A stretch of 64,000 bases of DNA from Corticibacter populi (GTDB lineage: Bacteria; Pseudomonadota; Gammaproteobacteria; Burkholderiales; Burkholderiaceae_C): the NCBI RefSeq assembly GCF_004217315.1, contig NZ_SGWR01000002.1, positions 364,414-428,413 of the forward strand, read 5' to 3'. Each line of letters begins with the position of its first letter. Position 1 is the stretch's first letter. A model generated the notes under the pieces. The model searched no databases. It had not been told where the DNA came from and was given only the letters and a program-made list of their open reading frames with translations. A program made the position numbers and the translations under genes. Of the stretch, positions 26,577 to 35,219 are shown piece after piece.

Positions 26577-29500
26577 ATGAAACCCATCATCCATATCCTG
26601 CAAGGCTGGGCCAGCCTGATCCGGCTGCCCGGCCCCCCCAAGGGCGCGCTGCGCCTGACACTGGCGGCCATCAGCCTGCTCCTGCTGCTGGGCTTGCTGG
26701 GCTGGCTGCTGCTGGGCGGCACGCGCTGGCTGCCGGCACGCTTCTGGCAACTGGCGGCGCTGTGCACCATCGCGCTGGGCGTGCTCTGGTGGTTCCTGGT
26801 CGGCGCGCGGCGCCTGTCGCGGCGCGGCCTGGCCCGCAAGCATGCGGGCGACCTCGCGCCCGGCGACGTGGCGCAGGAGACTGCCACGCTCGAGGCCATG
26901 CGCGCGTCCGTCCGGCAGGCCCGCCAGACCATCCTGCGCTCGCCCGAGATCGGCAAGGGGCGCGAGCCGCTCTACCGCATTCCCTGGCTGCTGTTCGTCG
27001 GTGACGCGGCGGCCGAGGTACACGGCCTGCTGCAGACGGCTTCGGCCAGCTCGCCCTTTCCGGGGCCGGCCACCGCCGCCGCGCTCGCGCCGCAGCGGCA
27101 GCCCTGGCAATGGTGGTTCTTCAAATCGATGATCGCCATCGAGACCGCGCCGGAGCTGGTCTGCGACAGCAGCGCCCGGCGCGAGCGCGGCATCTGGTAC
27201 CACGCGCTGCTGCAACTGGCGCAGGAGCGCGAGCACCTGCCGCTCAACGGCATCGTGGTCTGCGTGGGCGCAGCCACGCTGCAGGCCGGTACCAACGCCA
27301 TCAAGCCAGTGGCGATGCGGCTGCGCCGGCTGGTCGACGAGACGCTGGAGCATCTGCAGCTGCAACTGCCCGTCTACCTAGTCGTCACCGGGCTGGAAAA
27401 GCTGCCCGGCTACACCCCTTTTCGCGACATGCTGCCGCCCGAGGCGTTGCAGCGCGCCCTTGGCCACTGCCTGCCCGGACAGCAAGCCGTGAGCGCCGCC
27501 ACCAGCGCCGAGCTCGATGCCGTGTTCGCCCCGATTGCCGAGCGCCTGCACGCGCTGCGCCTGACGGCGCTGCGCCAGCAGCATGAGGCCGCCGGGCGAC
27601 GCGCCATCTTCGAGTTCGTGCGGCAGTTCGGCGACCTGCAAAGTGGCCTGCAATCGCTGGTGCAGCTGATGCTGGAAGACAACCCCTTCCAGCGCACACC
27701 GCGCTGGCGCGGCCTGTACTTCACCGCCGCCGGGGCGGAGCAGGCCGGCCAGGCGCCTGCCGGCGGTGCCTTCACGGCCGATTTGTTCACCCGCTTTCTG
27801 CCGGCCGACCAGCCACTGGCCAGCGCCAGCCTCAAGGGCCGCGCCGGACGGATGGGCGTGGCCGCCATCGGGGTCGCCGCCATGCTGGGCTTTTCCACGC
27901 TGCTGGCGCACAGCCTGCAAGGCGTGCGCCAGGACGACAGCGCATTGCTGGCACAGACCCGCTCGGCCTGCCTCGAACCCAGCGACGCGGGCGCCAGCAG
28001 CCGCATCGCCTGGGTGGCCCACTGCGGCCGCGCGGTGGAGCAGCTCGAAGCGGCCCAGCAGCATTCCGGCCTGGGCTTCGGCCTGCGCCGCGCCGACCAG
28101 TCCATCGCCAGCACCAAGCAAACCCTGTTGCGCGACTTCTCCAACCTGATCCTGGCGCCCTACGAACAGGTCATCGAGGCGGATCTGGCCCGCGGACTGG
28201 CCGGCGTGGAACACCTGCTGGCCATCAGCCAGCGCCTGCGCCTGCTGGAAAACTGCCGCCAGCGCACCGACGCCTGCGGCACCATCGAGCTGGTCCACAA
28301 CACGGCCTTCGATCCGCGCGCCAGGGTCTACAGCCCTTTTCTGTCGGGTGAACAGGACGTGGGATTCAGCCGCCGCCAGGCTGACGCCCTGTTCACCACC
28401 TATCTGGGCTACCTGCGCTGGCAATCCCCCGGCGCACTCGATGCGGAAACCCGCCGGCTGCAAGCCGTGCTCGCACGCCTGCTTGCCCACCGCATCCCCA
28501 GCGTCGAGCAGTTGCAGCAGTGGGCGCAAGCGCGTTTCGACGACGTGCAGCTGCGCGATTTCTGGCTGCCCGAGGACCGCGTCGTCGGCAGCGACGAGGC
28601 GGCGCTGGCGCGCGTCAGCGCCGCCTTCACGCTGCCTGTCTGGCAGGGCCACATGCAGCCCATGCTGGCTACCGCCAGTCGGGCCAGCCCGCAGCATGCC
28701 GCCGCGCTGGCCGCGCTGCGCGGCGACTACCTGCACGCCTACCAGCGTGCCTGGGGACAGTTCAACGCGCGCTTCCAGGATGGCCAGCAATTCTGGCGCG
28801 GTGCGCACGAGCAGCTCGTCGCGCGGGCCGCCCAGCCCCGGGACAATCCCTACCACAAACTCGACCAGGCGCTGCAGGAGCACGTGCTGGCCCTGCCGCT
28901 GCAACTGCCGCTTGCCTCCTACTGGCAAACCCAGTGGGCGCAGGCGCGGCAAAACTGGCTGGGCGCATGGCGGCCGCTGGGGCGCTTCATCGGCCAGGGC
29001 AGCGCCAGCGTCGCCAATGGGCTGACCAGCCCGTGGTGGACCGAACCGCGCCAGCCGCCCGCAGCCTGGGTGCCGGCCTGGCTGGAATCGCGCGCCGCAC
29101 TTGACACCGAGGCGGTGCGCAACGCCACCGCCCGCAGCTACCTGCGCCTGGCGCAAAAGGACAATGCCGCCGAGCTCTACCAGGACACCGCCGGCCTCTT
29201 CCGGTCCCTCGCCGGCGGCGCGGCCGCCATCCCCGGGCAGGCCATCACGTCACCGGGCGCGCAGGATCTCGCACTGCTCCTGCTGGCCGCCGAGAAACCG
29301 CCGGATCGCTATGCCACCCGCTTCTCCGGCGACGACCTGCAGGCCTGGAGCATCGTGCAGGGCCCCGCGCGTCTCGTGCTCTCGCTCGCCATGCAGCGCA
29401 CCGGCAGCTATCTGCAGGCGCGCTGGCGGGAGAGCGTGCACGACCCGCTGCAGGGCTTGCCACCGCCACAACGCCGCGAACAGCTCAACGGCCCCAACGG

Positions 29501-30224
29501 CCGTCTGGCGGCCTTCACCAAGGACTGGCTGGCGCCCTTCGTGACCGACACCGAGCACGCGCCGCGCCAGGTGGCCGGCGTGCAACTGCCGCTGGCCCCG
29601 GCCTTCGTCGGCATGCTCGCCGCGGCTCGCCAGTTCCAGCCCGCCGATCCGCTGCGCGCCTTCCCCGCCGGCTTCGTGCAGTTCCAGGGACCGTCCCGGT
29701 TTGGCCGTCAGAGCGAAGGTACCGGCGGCTCGCAGCTGGAGATCGTCTGCCAGGACCGCAGCTTTGGCGCCACCAGCCAGGGCGAATCATTGGCCGATGG
29801 CCGCACGCAAGTCTTCTGGGCGCCGCAGTCCTGCCCGCAAGTGCGCCTGCGCATTGCCCTGCCGGACCCGCCACCCGGGCCGGCCGCGGACCCTGCCGCC
29901 GACGATGGCCTGGCCGGAATGCCCTCCGCGCAGACCGCCACGCCGGCCGCCCAGGCGCCGCGACTGACCCTGCTCTACCAGGGCACCGACAGCTTCCCGG
30001 CATTGCTGCGCGATTTCAGGAGCGGTAGCCATACCTTCACGCTGGCGGATTTCCGCGACTCCTACACCCCGGCGCAATGGGCGCAGTTGCAGCCGGCGCT
30101 CGCGCTGGCCGGCATCACCCAGGTGCGGGTCTTCCTCAGCGTCGTGCCCACTGCCGAAATGGAGCGCCACCTCGCCGGCGCCGGCCTGGCCACCGAACTG
30201 CCCGAAAACATCCTCGAATCCTGA
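26577..30224 (+). CDS. tssM: T6SS membrane-complex protein TssM (IcmF)
   Basis: 1215 residues from the ATG at 26577; an open frame extends upstream through tssL but is not coding there. Two N-terminal membrane segments (AAISLLLLLGLLGWLLLG and QLAALCTIALGVLWWFLVGA) are followed by the cytoplasmic domain and a third membrane segment near residue 425 (VAAIGVAAMLGFSTLLA), then a large periplasmic region. Where ATP-binding IcmF proteins have a Walker A loop, this one has IPWLLFVGDAAAEVHGLL, with no GxxxxGKT, so nucleotide binding is unlikely. TssM spans the envelope between TssL and the outer-membrane lipoprotein TssJ, which is not found in this window. Confidence 0.9.
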   Translation: MKPIIHILQGWASLIRLPGPPKGALRLTLAAISLLLLLGLLGWLLLGGTRWLPARFWQLAALCTIALGVLWWFLVGARRLSRRGLARKHAGDLAPGDVAQETATLEAMRASVRQARQTILRSPEIGKGREPLYRIPWLLFVGDAAAEVHGLLQTASASSPFPGPATAAALAPQRQPWQWWFFKSMIAIETAPELVCDSSARRERGIWYHALLQLAQEREHLPLNGIVVCVGAATLQAGTNAIKPVAMRLRRLVDETLEHLQLQLPVYLVVTGLEKLPGYTPFRDMLPPEALQRALGHCLPGQQAVSAATSAELDAVFAPIAERLHALRLTALRQQHEAAGRRAIFEFVRQFGDLQSGLQSLVQLMLEDNPFQRTPRWRGLYFTAAGAEQAGQAPAGGAFTADLFTRFLPADQPLASASLKGRAGRMGVAAIGVAAMLGFSTLLAHSLQGVRQDDSALLAQTRSACLEPSDAGASSRIAWVAHCGRAVEQLEAAQQHSGLGFGLRRADQSIASTKQTLLRDFSNLILAPYEQVIEADLARGLAGVEHLLAISQRLRLLENCRQRTDACGTIELVHNTAFDPRARVYSPFLSGEQDVGFSRRQADALFTTYLGYLRWQSPGALDAETRRLQAVLARLLAHRIPSVEQLQQWAQARFDDVQLRDFWLPEDRVVGSDEAALARVSAAFTLPVWQGHMQPMLATASRASPQHAAALAALRGDYLHAYQRAWGQFNARFQDGQQFWRGAHEQLVARAAQPRDNPYHKLDQALQEHVLALPLQLPLASYWQTQWAQARQNWLGAWRPLGRFIGQGSASVANGLTSPWWTEPRQPPAAWVPAWLESRAALDTEAVRNATARSYLRLAQKDNAAELYQDTAGLFRSLAGGAAAIPGQAITSPGAQDLALLLLAAEKPPDRYATRFSGDDLQAWSIVQGPARLVLSLAMQRTGSYLQARWRESVHDPLQGLPPPQRREQLNGPNGRLAAFTKDWLAPFVTDTEHAPRQVAGVQLPLAPAFVGMLAAARQFQPADPLRAFPAGFVQFQGPSRFGRQSEGTGGSQLEIVCQDRSFGATSQGESLADGRTQVFWAPQSCPQVRLRIALPDPPPGPAADPAADDGLAGMPSAQTATPAAQAPRLTLLYQGTDSFPALLRDFRSGSHTFTLADFRDSYTPAQWAQLQPALALAGITQVRVFLSVVPTAEMERHLAGAGLATELPENILES

Positions 30225-30237
30225 GAAAGCCCATGCC

Positions 30238-31350
30238 ATGACGATCGATGTCGCCCCCCTGCTCGCGCCCATCTCCGAAGCCCGGCCCGCAGGCGAAGAC
30301 TTGCGCTTCGACGATCTCTTCGACCGCATCCGCGAGGCGCGCCGCGCCGACGACCCGGGCCTCGACCAGGGCGACTGGCAAACCGAGCTGAAGGTGGCCG
30401 ACTGGCGCCTGGCCGCCGAGCTGGCCGGACAGGCGCTGCGCGAGCGCTCCAAGGATTTGCAGGCCGCCGCATGGCTGGGCGAAGCCTGGCTGCAACGCCA
30501 GGGCCTGGCCGCCGCCGCGCCCGCCTTCGGATTGCTGCAGGGCCTGCTGGACAACTTCTGGGACACGCTGCACCCCCAGCCCGAAGGCGGCGACCTCGAA
30601 GAACGCGCCAGCCGGCTGGTCTGGTTCAACAACTACGCCAGCGCGGCATTGAGCCAGTGGCCGCTCACCAGCGGCGCGTCGGCCTTCAGCCTCAACGACT
30701 GGCAAACCTCCCGCGAGGTGGACAACCTCGCCCGCCAGAACCGCGAAGCGCACGAAGCCGCGCTCGCCGAAGGCAAGCCCGGCGGCGAGACGGTGGACGC
30801 AGCCCTGGCCGCCAGCGGCGGCGCGCACATCCGCGGCCTGCTGGCCGAGGTCCGGCAGGCGCAGGCAGCCTTCACGCCATTGCAAGAGAGCACCGAGCGC
30901 CACTTCGGTCGCGAAGCCCCCAGCCTGACCCGCCTTGGCGACACCCTCAAGCGCATCGAACAGGTGCTGGCACGCACCGCGCAGTCGCTGGGAGTGCAGG
31001 CGCCCTCGGCCGACACCACGGCCGACACCACGGCCAATGGTTCAGCCAATGGCTCGGCCAGCACGCCGGCACAGGCCTCGGCCCCGTCCAGCGGCAGCAG
31101 CGCCGCAGCCGGTCCGGTCGTCAACCTGCAGGAAGGCAACCAGCGCGCCAAGGCCGACGCCCTGCGGGCCCTGCAGGACATTGCCGCCTTCTTCCGCCGC
31201 ACCGAGCCACACAGCCCCGTGCCCTCGATGCTCGAACGCGCCATCGCCTGGGCCGACATGCCGCTGGAGCAATGGTTGCAGGAAGTGGTGCGCGAGGAAG
31301 GCGCGCTGGCGGCGATCCGCGAGCGCATCGGCCTGCCGCGCCAGGAATGA
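30238..31350 (+). CDS. tssA: T6SS protein TssA (ImpA N-terminal family)
   Basis: 370 residues. The N-terminal ImpA domain is clear: LLAPISEARPAGEDLRFDDL and LLDNFWDTLHPQPEGGDLEE, and SRLVWFNN. A low-complexity linker of repeated DTTA and NGSA units (about residues 258-280) precedes a C-terminal helical part (ADALRALQDIAAFFRRTEPH, EQWLQEVVREE). This architecture is that of the shorter TssA class, which positions baseplate and tail sheath in the cytoplasm. It is 13 bp after tssM and ends this unit; the 185-bp gap before tssB contains site D. Confidence 0.9.
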   Translation: MTIDVAPLLAPISEARPAGEDLRFDDLFDRIREARRADDPGLDQGDWQTELKVADWRLAAELAGQALRERSKDLQAAAWLGEAWLQRQGLAAAAPAFGLLQGLLDNFWDTLHPQPEGGDLEERASRLVWFNNYASAALSQWPLTSGASAFSLNDWQTSREVDNLARQNREAHEAALAEGKPGGETVDAALAASGGAHIRGLLAEVRQAQAAFTPLQESTERHFGREAPSLTRLGDTLKRIEQVLARTAQSLGVQAPSADTTADTTANGSANGSASTPAQASAPSSGSSAAAGPVVNLQEGNQRAKADALRALQDIAAFFRRTEPHSPVPSMLERAIAWADMPLEQWLQEVVREEGALAAIRERIGLPRQE

Positions 31351-31394
31351 GCCTGCGGCGGGAGCGCGGCGGCCGCCCACGCCGCCGCGGCGGT

Positions 31395-31415
31395 TCCTAT
31401 CGCCAATGGCCTATC
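31395..31415 (+). promoter_or_regulatory. Shared T6SS-island element, site D
   Basis: Plus-strand reading: TCCTATCGCCA then ATGGCCTATC, 120 bp upstream of tssB. It matches site A at 17 of 21 positions by eye. No good -35/-10 pair was recognised in the rest of this G+C-rich gap. Confidence 0.42.
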
Positions 31416-31535
31416 CCCTCGCCTGCACTTCTGGACAGTTCCCGCCGCCGCGGCGCACTTCTAGACTGACCCCATCGCAATCCTTGCTGCCGCAGCGGCT
31501 GCGCAACGTCCATCGACCCTAGCAGGAGCATTCAC

Positions 31536-32069
31536 ATGGCCAGAGAAAGCACCCAGCACAAGCTGGACCGGGTGCGCGCCCCGCGCGTGCAATTGACCTA
31601 CGACGTCGAGATCGGCGACGCCATCGAGAAGAAGGAACTGCCCTTCGTGGCGGGCGTGCTGGGCGACTTCAGCGGCCAGCCCGAGGAGCCGCTGCCCAAA
31701 CTCAAGGACCGCAAGTTCGTCAACGTGGACAAGGACAACTTCAACGACGTGCTCAAGGGCATTGCGCCGCGTCTGCAGTTCCAGGCCGACAACACGCTGG
31801 CCGGCGATGGCAGCCGCATCGGCGTGGAGTTGAAGTTCCGCAGCCTGGCCGATTTCGAGCCCGAACAGGTGGCCCGTCAGGTGGAACCGCTGCGCAGGCT
31901 GCTGGAGGCGCGCCAGAAGCTCGCCGACCTGCGCAACAAGATGGCCGGCAACGACCGCTTCGAGGAACTGCTCTCCGAAGTGCTGCAAAGCACCGACCAG
32001 CTCGCGCGCCTGAGCCGCGAGGTCGGCCAGCCGCCCGCATCCGACGCGCCGCAGGAACCCGCGGCCTGA
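31536..32069 (+). CDS. tssB: T6SS contractile sheath small subunit TssB (VipA)
   Basis: 177 residues, preceded by an AGGAG. Family signatures: MARESTQHKLDRVRAPRVQL, YDVEIGDAIEKKELPFVAGV, LGDFSGQPEEPLPKLKDRKF and a C-terminal helical part (EPLRRLLEARQKLADLRNKM). TssB forms the sheath with TssC, encoded 73 bp downstream; contraction drives the Hcp tube out. First gene of the unit tssB-tssC-hcp-PGBD protein-tssE. Confidence 0.94.
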   Translation: MARESTQHKLDRVRAPRVQLTYDVEIGDAIEKKELPFVAGVLGDFSGQPEEPLPKLKDRKFVNVDKDNFNDVLKGIAPRLQFQADNTLAGDGSRIGVELKFRSLADFEPEQVARQVEPLRRLLEARQKLADLRNKMAGNDRFEELLSEVLQSTDQLARLSREVGQPPASDAPQEPAA

Positions 32070-32142
32070 AGCCGCCCCCGCTGCGGCCGACGCCCCGGAC
32101 CGCCAGCAGCCAACGCCCCATTCATTCAGCGGAGATATGCCC

Positions 32143-33630
32143 ATGTCCGACGCCCCCCAGACCGCCGCCACCGCGGCCGCCGCCAGCGCCGAGGCCCAGC
32201 CCTCGCTGCTCGATTCCATCCTCTCGCAAAGCCGCATCGCCCGCTCCGATGGCGAGAAGGACCGCGCCCGCGACCTGATCGCCGAGCTGGTCGAGCAGAT
32301 ATCGGCTGGCACGCTGAGCATCTCCCAGGACGCCATCGCCTCCATCGATGCGCGCATCGCGCAAATCGACGCCGTGCTCTCCGAGCAACTCTCGGCCATC
32401 CTGCATGAGCCGTCCTTCCAGCAGCTCGAAGGCAGCTGGCGCGGCCTCAAGTACCTGGTCGACCAGTCCGAGACCAGCACCACGCTCAAGATCAAGCTGT
32501 TCAACGCCAGCAAGAAGGATCTGGTGCGCGACCTCAAGAACGCCTCGGACTTCGACCAGTCCGCGCTGTTCAAGAAAATCTACGAGGAAGAGTACGGCAC
32601 CTTCGGGGGTGCGCCGTTCGCCACGCTGATCGGCGACTACGAGTTCACCCGCCACCCCGAAGACCTGTACCTGCTGGAGGAGGTCTCGCACATCGCCGCC
32701 GCCGCCCATGCGCCCTTCCTCTCCGCGGCCTCGCCCGAACTGTTCGGCTTCGAGTCCTTCACCGACCTGTCGGGCCCGCGCGACCTGGCCAAGATATTCG
32801 ACACGGTCGAGTACGCCAAATGGAAGTCCTTCCGTGCCTCGGAAGACTCCCGCTACGTCGGCCTGGCGCTGCCGCACGTGCTCGGTCGCCTGCCCTACGG
32901 ACCGGAGACGGCTCCGGTGGAGAGCTTCAACTTCCAGGAGGACGTGACCGGCAAGGATCACTCCAAGTACCTCTGGAGCAATGCTGCCTACGCCCTCGGC
33001 GCGCGCATTACCGACGCCTTCGCCAAGTATGGCTGGACGGCCGCAATCCGCGGCGTCGAAGGCGGCGGGCTGGTCGAGGGCCTGCCCACCCACACCTTCG
33101 CAACCGACGACGGCGAAGTGGCGCTGAAATGCCCCACCGAGATCGCCATCACGGACCGGCGCGAAAAGGAGCTGGCCGACCTGGGCTTCATTCCGCTGGT
33201 GCATTGCAAAGGCACCGATTACGCGGCCTTCTTCTCGACCCAGTCAGCGCAGCGTCCCAGGGAATACAACACCGACGCCGCCAACGCCAACGCGCGCCTG
33301 TCCTCGCAGTTGCAGTACATCTATGCCGTCAGCCGCATCGCCCACTACCTGAAAAGCATGATGCGCGACAAGATCGGCAGCTTCGCCTCGCGCACCAGCG
33401 TCGAGCAGTTCCTCAACACCTGGATCACCCAGTACGTGCTGCTCGATGACAACGCCTCCCAGCAGGCCAAGGCGCAGTATCCGCTGCGCGAGGCCCGGGT
33501 CGACGTGGCCGAGATTCCCGGTAAGCCCGGCGCCTACAAGGCCGTGGCCTTCCTGCGCCCGCACTACCAGCTCGACGAGCTGAGCGTGTCACTGCGGCTG
33601 GTCGCCGACCTCCCCGCCCCGGCGCGCTGA
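32143..33630 (+). CDS. tssC: T6SS contractile sheath large subunit TssC (VipB)
   Basis: 495 residues. Two in-frame ATGs occur (32137 and 32143); the second has a better-spaced GGAG and is used. Sheath features: QLEGSWRGLKYLVDQSETS, ATLIGDYEFTRHPEDL, RDLAKIFDTVEYAKWKSFR, and the C-terminal DVAEIPGKPGAYKAVAFLRP ending in the LRLVADLPAPAR strand. It assembles with TssB around the Hcp tube and is disassembled by ClpV. Confidence 0.94.
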   Translation: MSDAPQTAATAAAASAEAQPSLLDSILSQSRIARSDGEKDRARDLIAELVEQISAGTLSISQDAIASIDARIAQIDAVLSEQLSAILHEPSFQQLEGSWRGLKYLVDQSETSTTLKIKLFNASKKDLVRDLKNASDFDQSALFKKIYEEEYGTFGGAPFATLIGDYEFTRHPEDLYLLEEVSHIAAAAHAPFLSAASPELFGFESFTDLSGPRDLAKIFDTVEYAKWKSFRASEDSRYVGLALPHVLGRLPYGPETAPVESFNFQEDVTGKDHSKYLWSNAAYALGARITDAFAKYGWTAAIRGVEGGGLVEGLPTHTFATDDGEVALKCPTEIAITDRREKELADLGFIPLVHCKGTDYAAFFSTQSAQRPREYNTDAANANARLSSQLQYIYAVSRIAHYLKSMMRDKIGSFASRTSVEQFLNTWITQYVLLDDNASQQAKAQYPLREARVDVAEIPGKPGAYKAVAFLRPHYQLDELSVSLRLVADLPAPAR

Positions 33631-33707
33631 ACGCCTGGCGCGGTGCGCCCGACCTCTCCTCACACCTTCCCCCCACCTCCGGCAACCATTGACAGGAGCA
33701 CAGCACC

Positions 33708-34199
33708 ATGAGCAATTCAGACTTCTTCCTCGACCTCGACGGCATCGAAGGCGAAAGCACCGACCAGGACTTCAAGGGCAAGATCGAAATCGAGACCTTC
33801 AGTTTCGGCGTCTCCAACGAAGGCACCATGGCCAAGGGCGGTGGCGGCGGCACCGGCAAGGCGCAGTTCCAGAACATCTCCATCGGCAAATCGCAGGACA
33901 AGGCCTCGCCCAAACTCTTCAAGGCCGCCGCCACCGGCGACCACATCAAGAAAGCCGTCATCAGCGGCCGCAAGGCCAGCGGCAAGGGCAATCAGTACGT
34001 GTACCTGACCTACACGCTCGAGGACGTGATGGTCACCGGCTACAGCACCTCGGCGACGCAGGGCGACGCCGTGGTGCGCGAGCTGGTGACGCTGGACTTC
34101 GCCCGCATCAAGGTCGAGTACAAGCCGCAGAAAGCAGACGGCACGCCCGAAGGCGCCGTCGCGGCCGGCTACGACCGCGCCATCAACAAGGCCAGCTGA
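33708..34199 (+). CDS. hcp: Hcp tail-tube protein (TssD)
   Basis: 163 residues, preceded by AGGAG. Typical Hcp sequence: FFLDLDGIEGESTDQDFKGK at the N terminus, IETFSFGVSNEG, and YLTYTLEDVMVTGYSTS. Hcp hexamers stack into the tube ejected by the sheath and can carry small effectors. Only this Hcp gene is present in the window. It lies within the sheath unit, 77 bp after tssC. Confidence 0.94.
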   Translation: MSNSDFFLDLDGIEGESTDQDFKGKIEIETFSFGVSNEGTMAKGGGGGTGKAQFQNISIGKSQDKASPKLFKAAATGDHIKKAVISGRKASGKGNQYVYLTYTLEDVMVTGYSTSATQGDAVVRELVTLDFARIKVEYKPQKADGTPEGAVAAGYDRAINKAS

Positions 34200-34215
34200 A
34201 GCCGCAGGTGGCGCC

Positions 34216-34707
34216 ATGGAAACCTTCCAAGCCCCCAACACAGGCAAGCGTGTCTGGAACCTCAGCCGCAGCGTCGGCTGGGGCTACGGCTATCTCGTCT
34301 GGGATGCCAAGTTGGTGCAGTACCTGCTCAACGTGGCCCGCACCTACTACCTGGATCGCCATCACACCACCCTGTTCGACAAGCCGCTGGTGATCGACGG
34401 CAAGGTCGGCGCCCGCACGGACGAGGCATTGCGCGCCTTTGCCCGCCGCAGGGGCATCACGCGCTCGCCCGGCGTGGCCTCGCGCATCCAGGTCTCTGGC
34501 GGCGACCCGACCAGCTTCAGGCGGTATGCCTTCTGGCTGCTGCTGTGCTGCGGCTGCGACGTCAGAGATCCCGGCGGCAACGCCGGCAGCTACAGTGCCA
34601 GTGCATTCAGCTTCGACCTGTTCGACAAGCCGATGCCGCCCAAGTACCCCGGCGTGCCGCCGGACCTGCGCAGCTACCTCAAGGCGCGCTGGGAGGCGGG
34701 AGCCTGA
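34216..34707 (+). CDS. Unrecognised T6SS-linked protein with peptidoglycan-binding-like domain
   Basis: 163 residues between hcp and tssE, and its stop is one base before the tssE ATG, so it is firmly in the operon. Residues about 30-85 resemble a PG_binding_1 helical repeat: DAKLVQYLLNVARTYY and LVIDGKVGARTDEALRAFAR. The second half has a Cys-rich patch (LLLCCGCDVRD) and ends in PPKYPGVPPDLRSYLK. No signal peptide is visible, so a peptidoglycan-binding role would require export, perhaps through the T6SS tube. It could equally be a cargo, an Hcp-associated protein or a baseplate factor. No family name can be given. Confidence 0.6.
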   Translation: METFQAPNTGKRVWNLSRSVGWGYGYLVWDAKLVQYLLNVARTYYLDRHHTTLFDKPLVIDGKVGARTDEALRAFARRRGITRSPGVASRIQVSGGDPTSFRRYAFWLLLCCGCDVRDPGGNAGSYSASAFSFDLFDKPMPPKYPGVPPDLRSYLKARWEAGA

Positions 34708-34708
34708 G

Positions 34709-35170
34709 ATGCTGCGGCCAGGTCATGCCACGCGCCCGGCGGACGCCCCGGCCGGGCTGCTCGAGCGGCTGGACGAGATGCAGGCGGGCATGCGCACGCC
34801 CGAACTGCGCACCGCGCTGGCACGCGATCTGGAGCAGTTGCTCAACACGCGCTCCGAAGCGGCGCGGCTGATTCCCGCCGCGTTCCCGGAATGCCGGAAA
34901 TCCTCGCTGACGTATGGCATCCCGGATTTCTCATCCTTCAGCCTGTTCAGCCCGCAAGACCGCGACCGCATCCGGCGCACGCTCGAGCAGGCCATCATGC
35001 TGCACGAACGGCGCCTCACCCGGGTCCGGGTGACACTGGAGCCGCAGCGCCAATACAACCGCGTGCTGGCCTTCAAGGTAGAGGGACTGCTCGCGCTCGG
35101 CCGCGCGCGCGAGAAGGTCCAGTTCGATGCCGTGCTGCAACTGCACACGCAGGCCTATCAAGTCATCTGA
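34709..35170 (+). CDS. tssE: T6SS baseplate protein TssE (gp25-like)
   Basis: 153 residues from the ATG at 34709 (the open frame upstream of this lies in the preceding gene). The gp25/TssE core is seen in SLTYGIPDFSSFSLFSPQD, then RTLEQAIMLHERRLTRVRVT and the C-terminal FDAVLQLHTQAYQV. TssE is the gp25 homologue of the T6SS baseplate wedge and starts sheath assembly together with TssF, TssG and TssK. Last gene of the sheath unit; the convergent kinase gene follows after 49 bp. Confidence 0.9.
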   Translation: MLRPGHATRPADAPAGLLERLDEMQAGMRTPELRTALARDLEQLLNTRSEAARLIPAAFPECRKSSLTYGIPDFSSFSLFSPQDRDRIRRTLEQAIMLHERRLTRVRVTLEPQRQYNRVLAFKVEGLLALGRAREKVQFDAVLQLHTQAYQVI

Positions 35171-35219
35171 GCGCGCTGGCGCGCGGCCCACCCGGGCTGG
35201 ACGGCACCGCACCGCCCGG

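Noticed and set aside
25389..30224. 1611-codon + frame taken as an extra-long TssM
   Set aside because: The first 396 codons overlap tssL out of frame; TssM-like sequence begins at 26577.
31351..31535. Sigma-54 promoter before tssB
   Set aside because: GG and GC elements can be found but at spacing 11 rather than 10 and with poor consensus.
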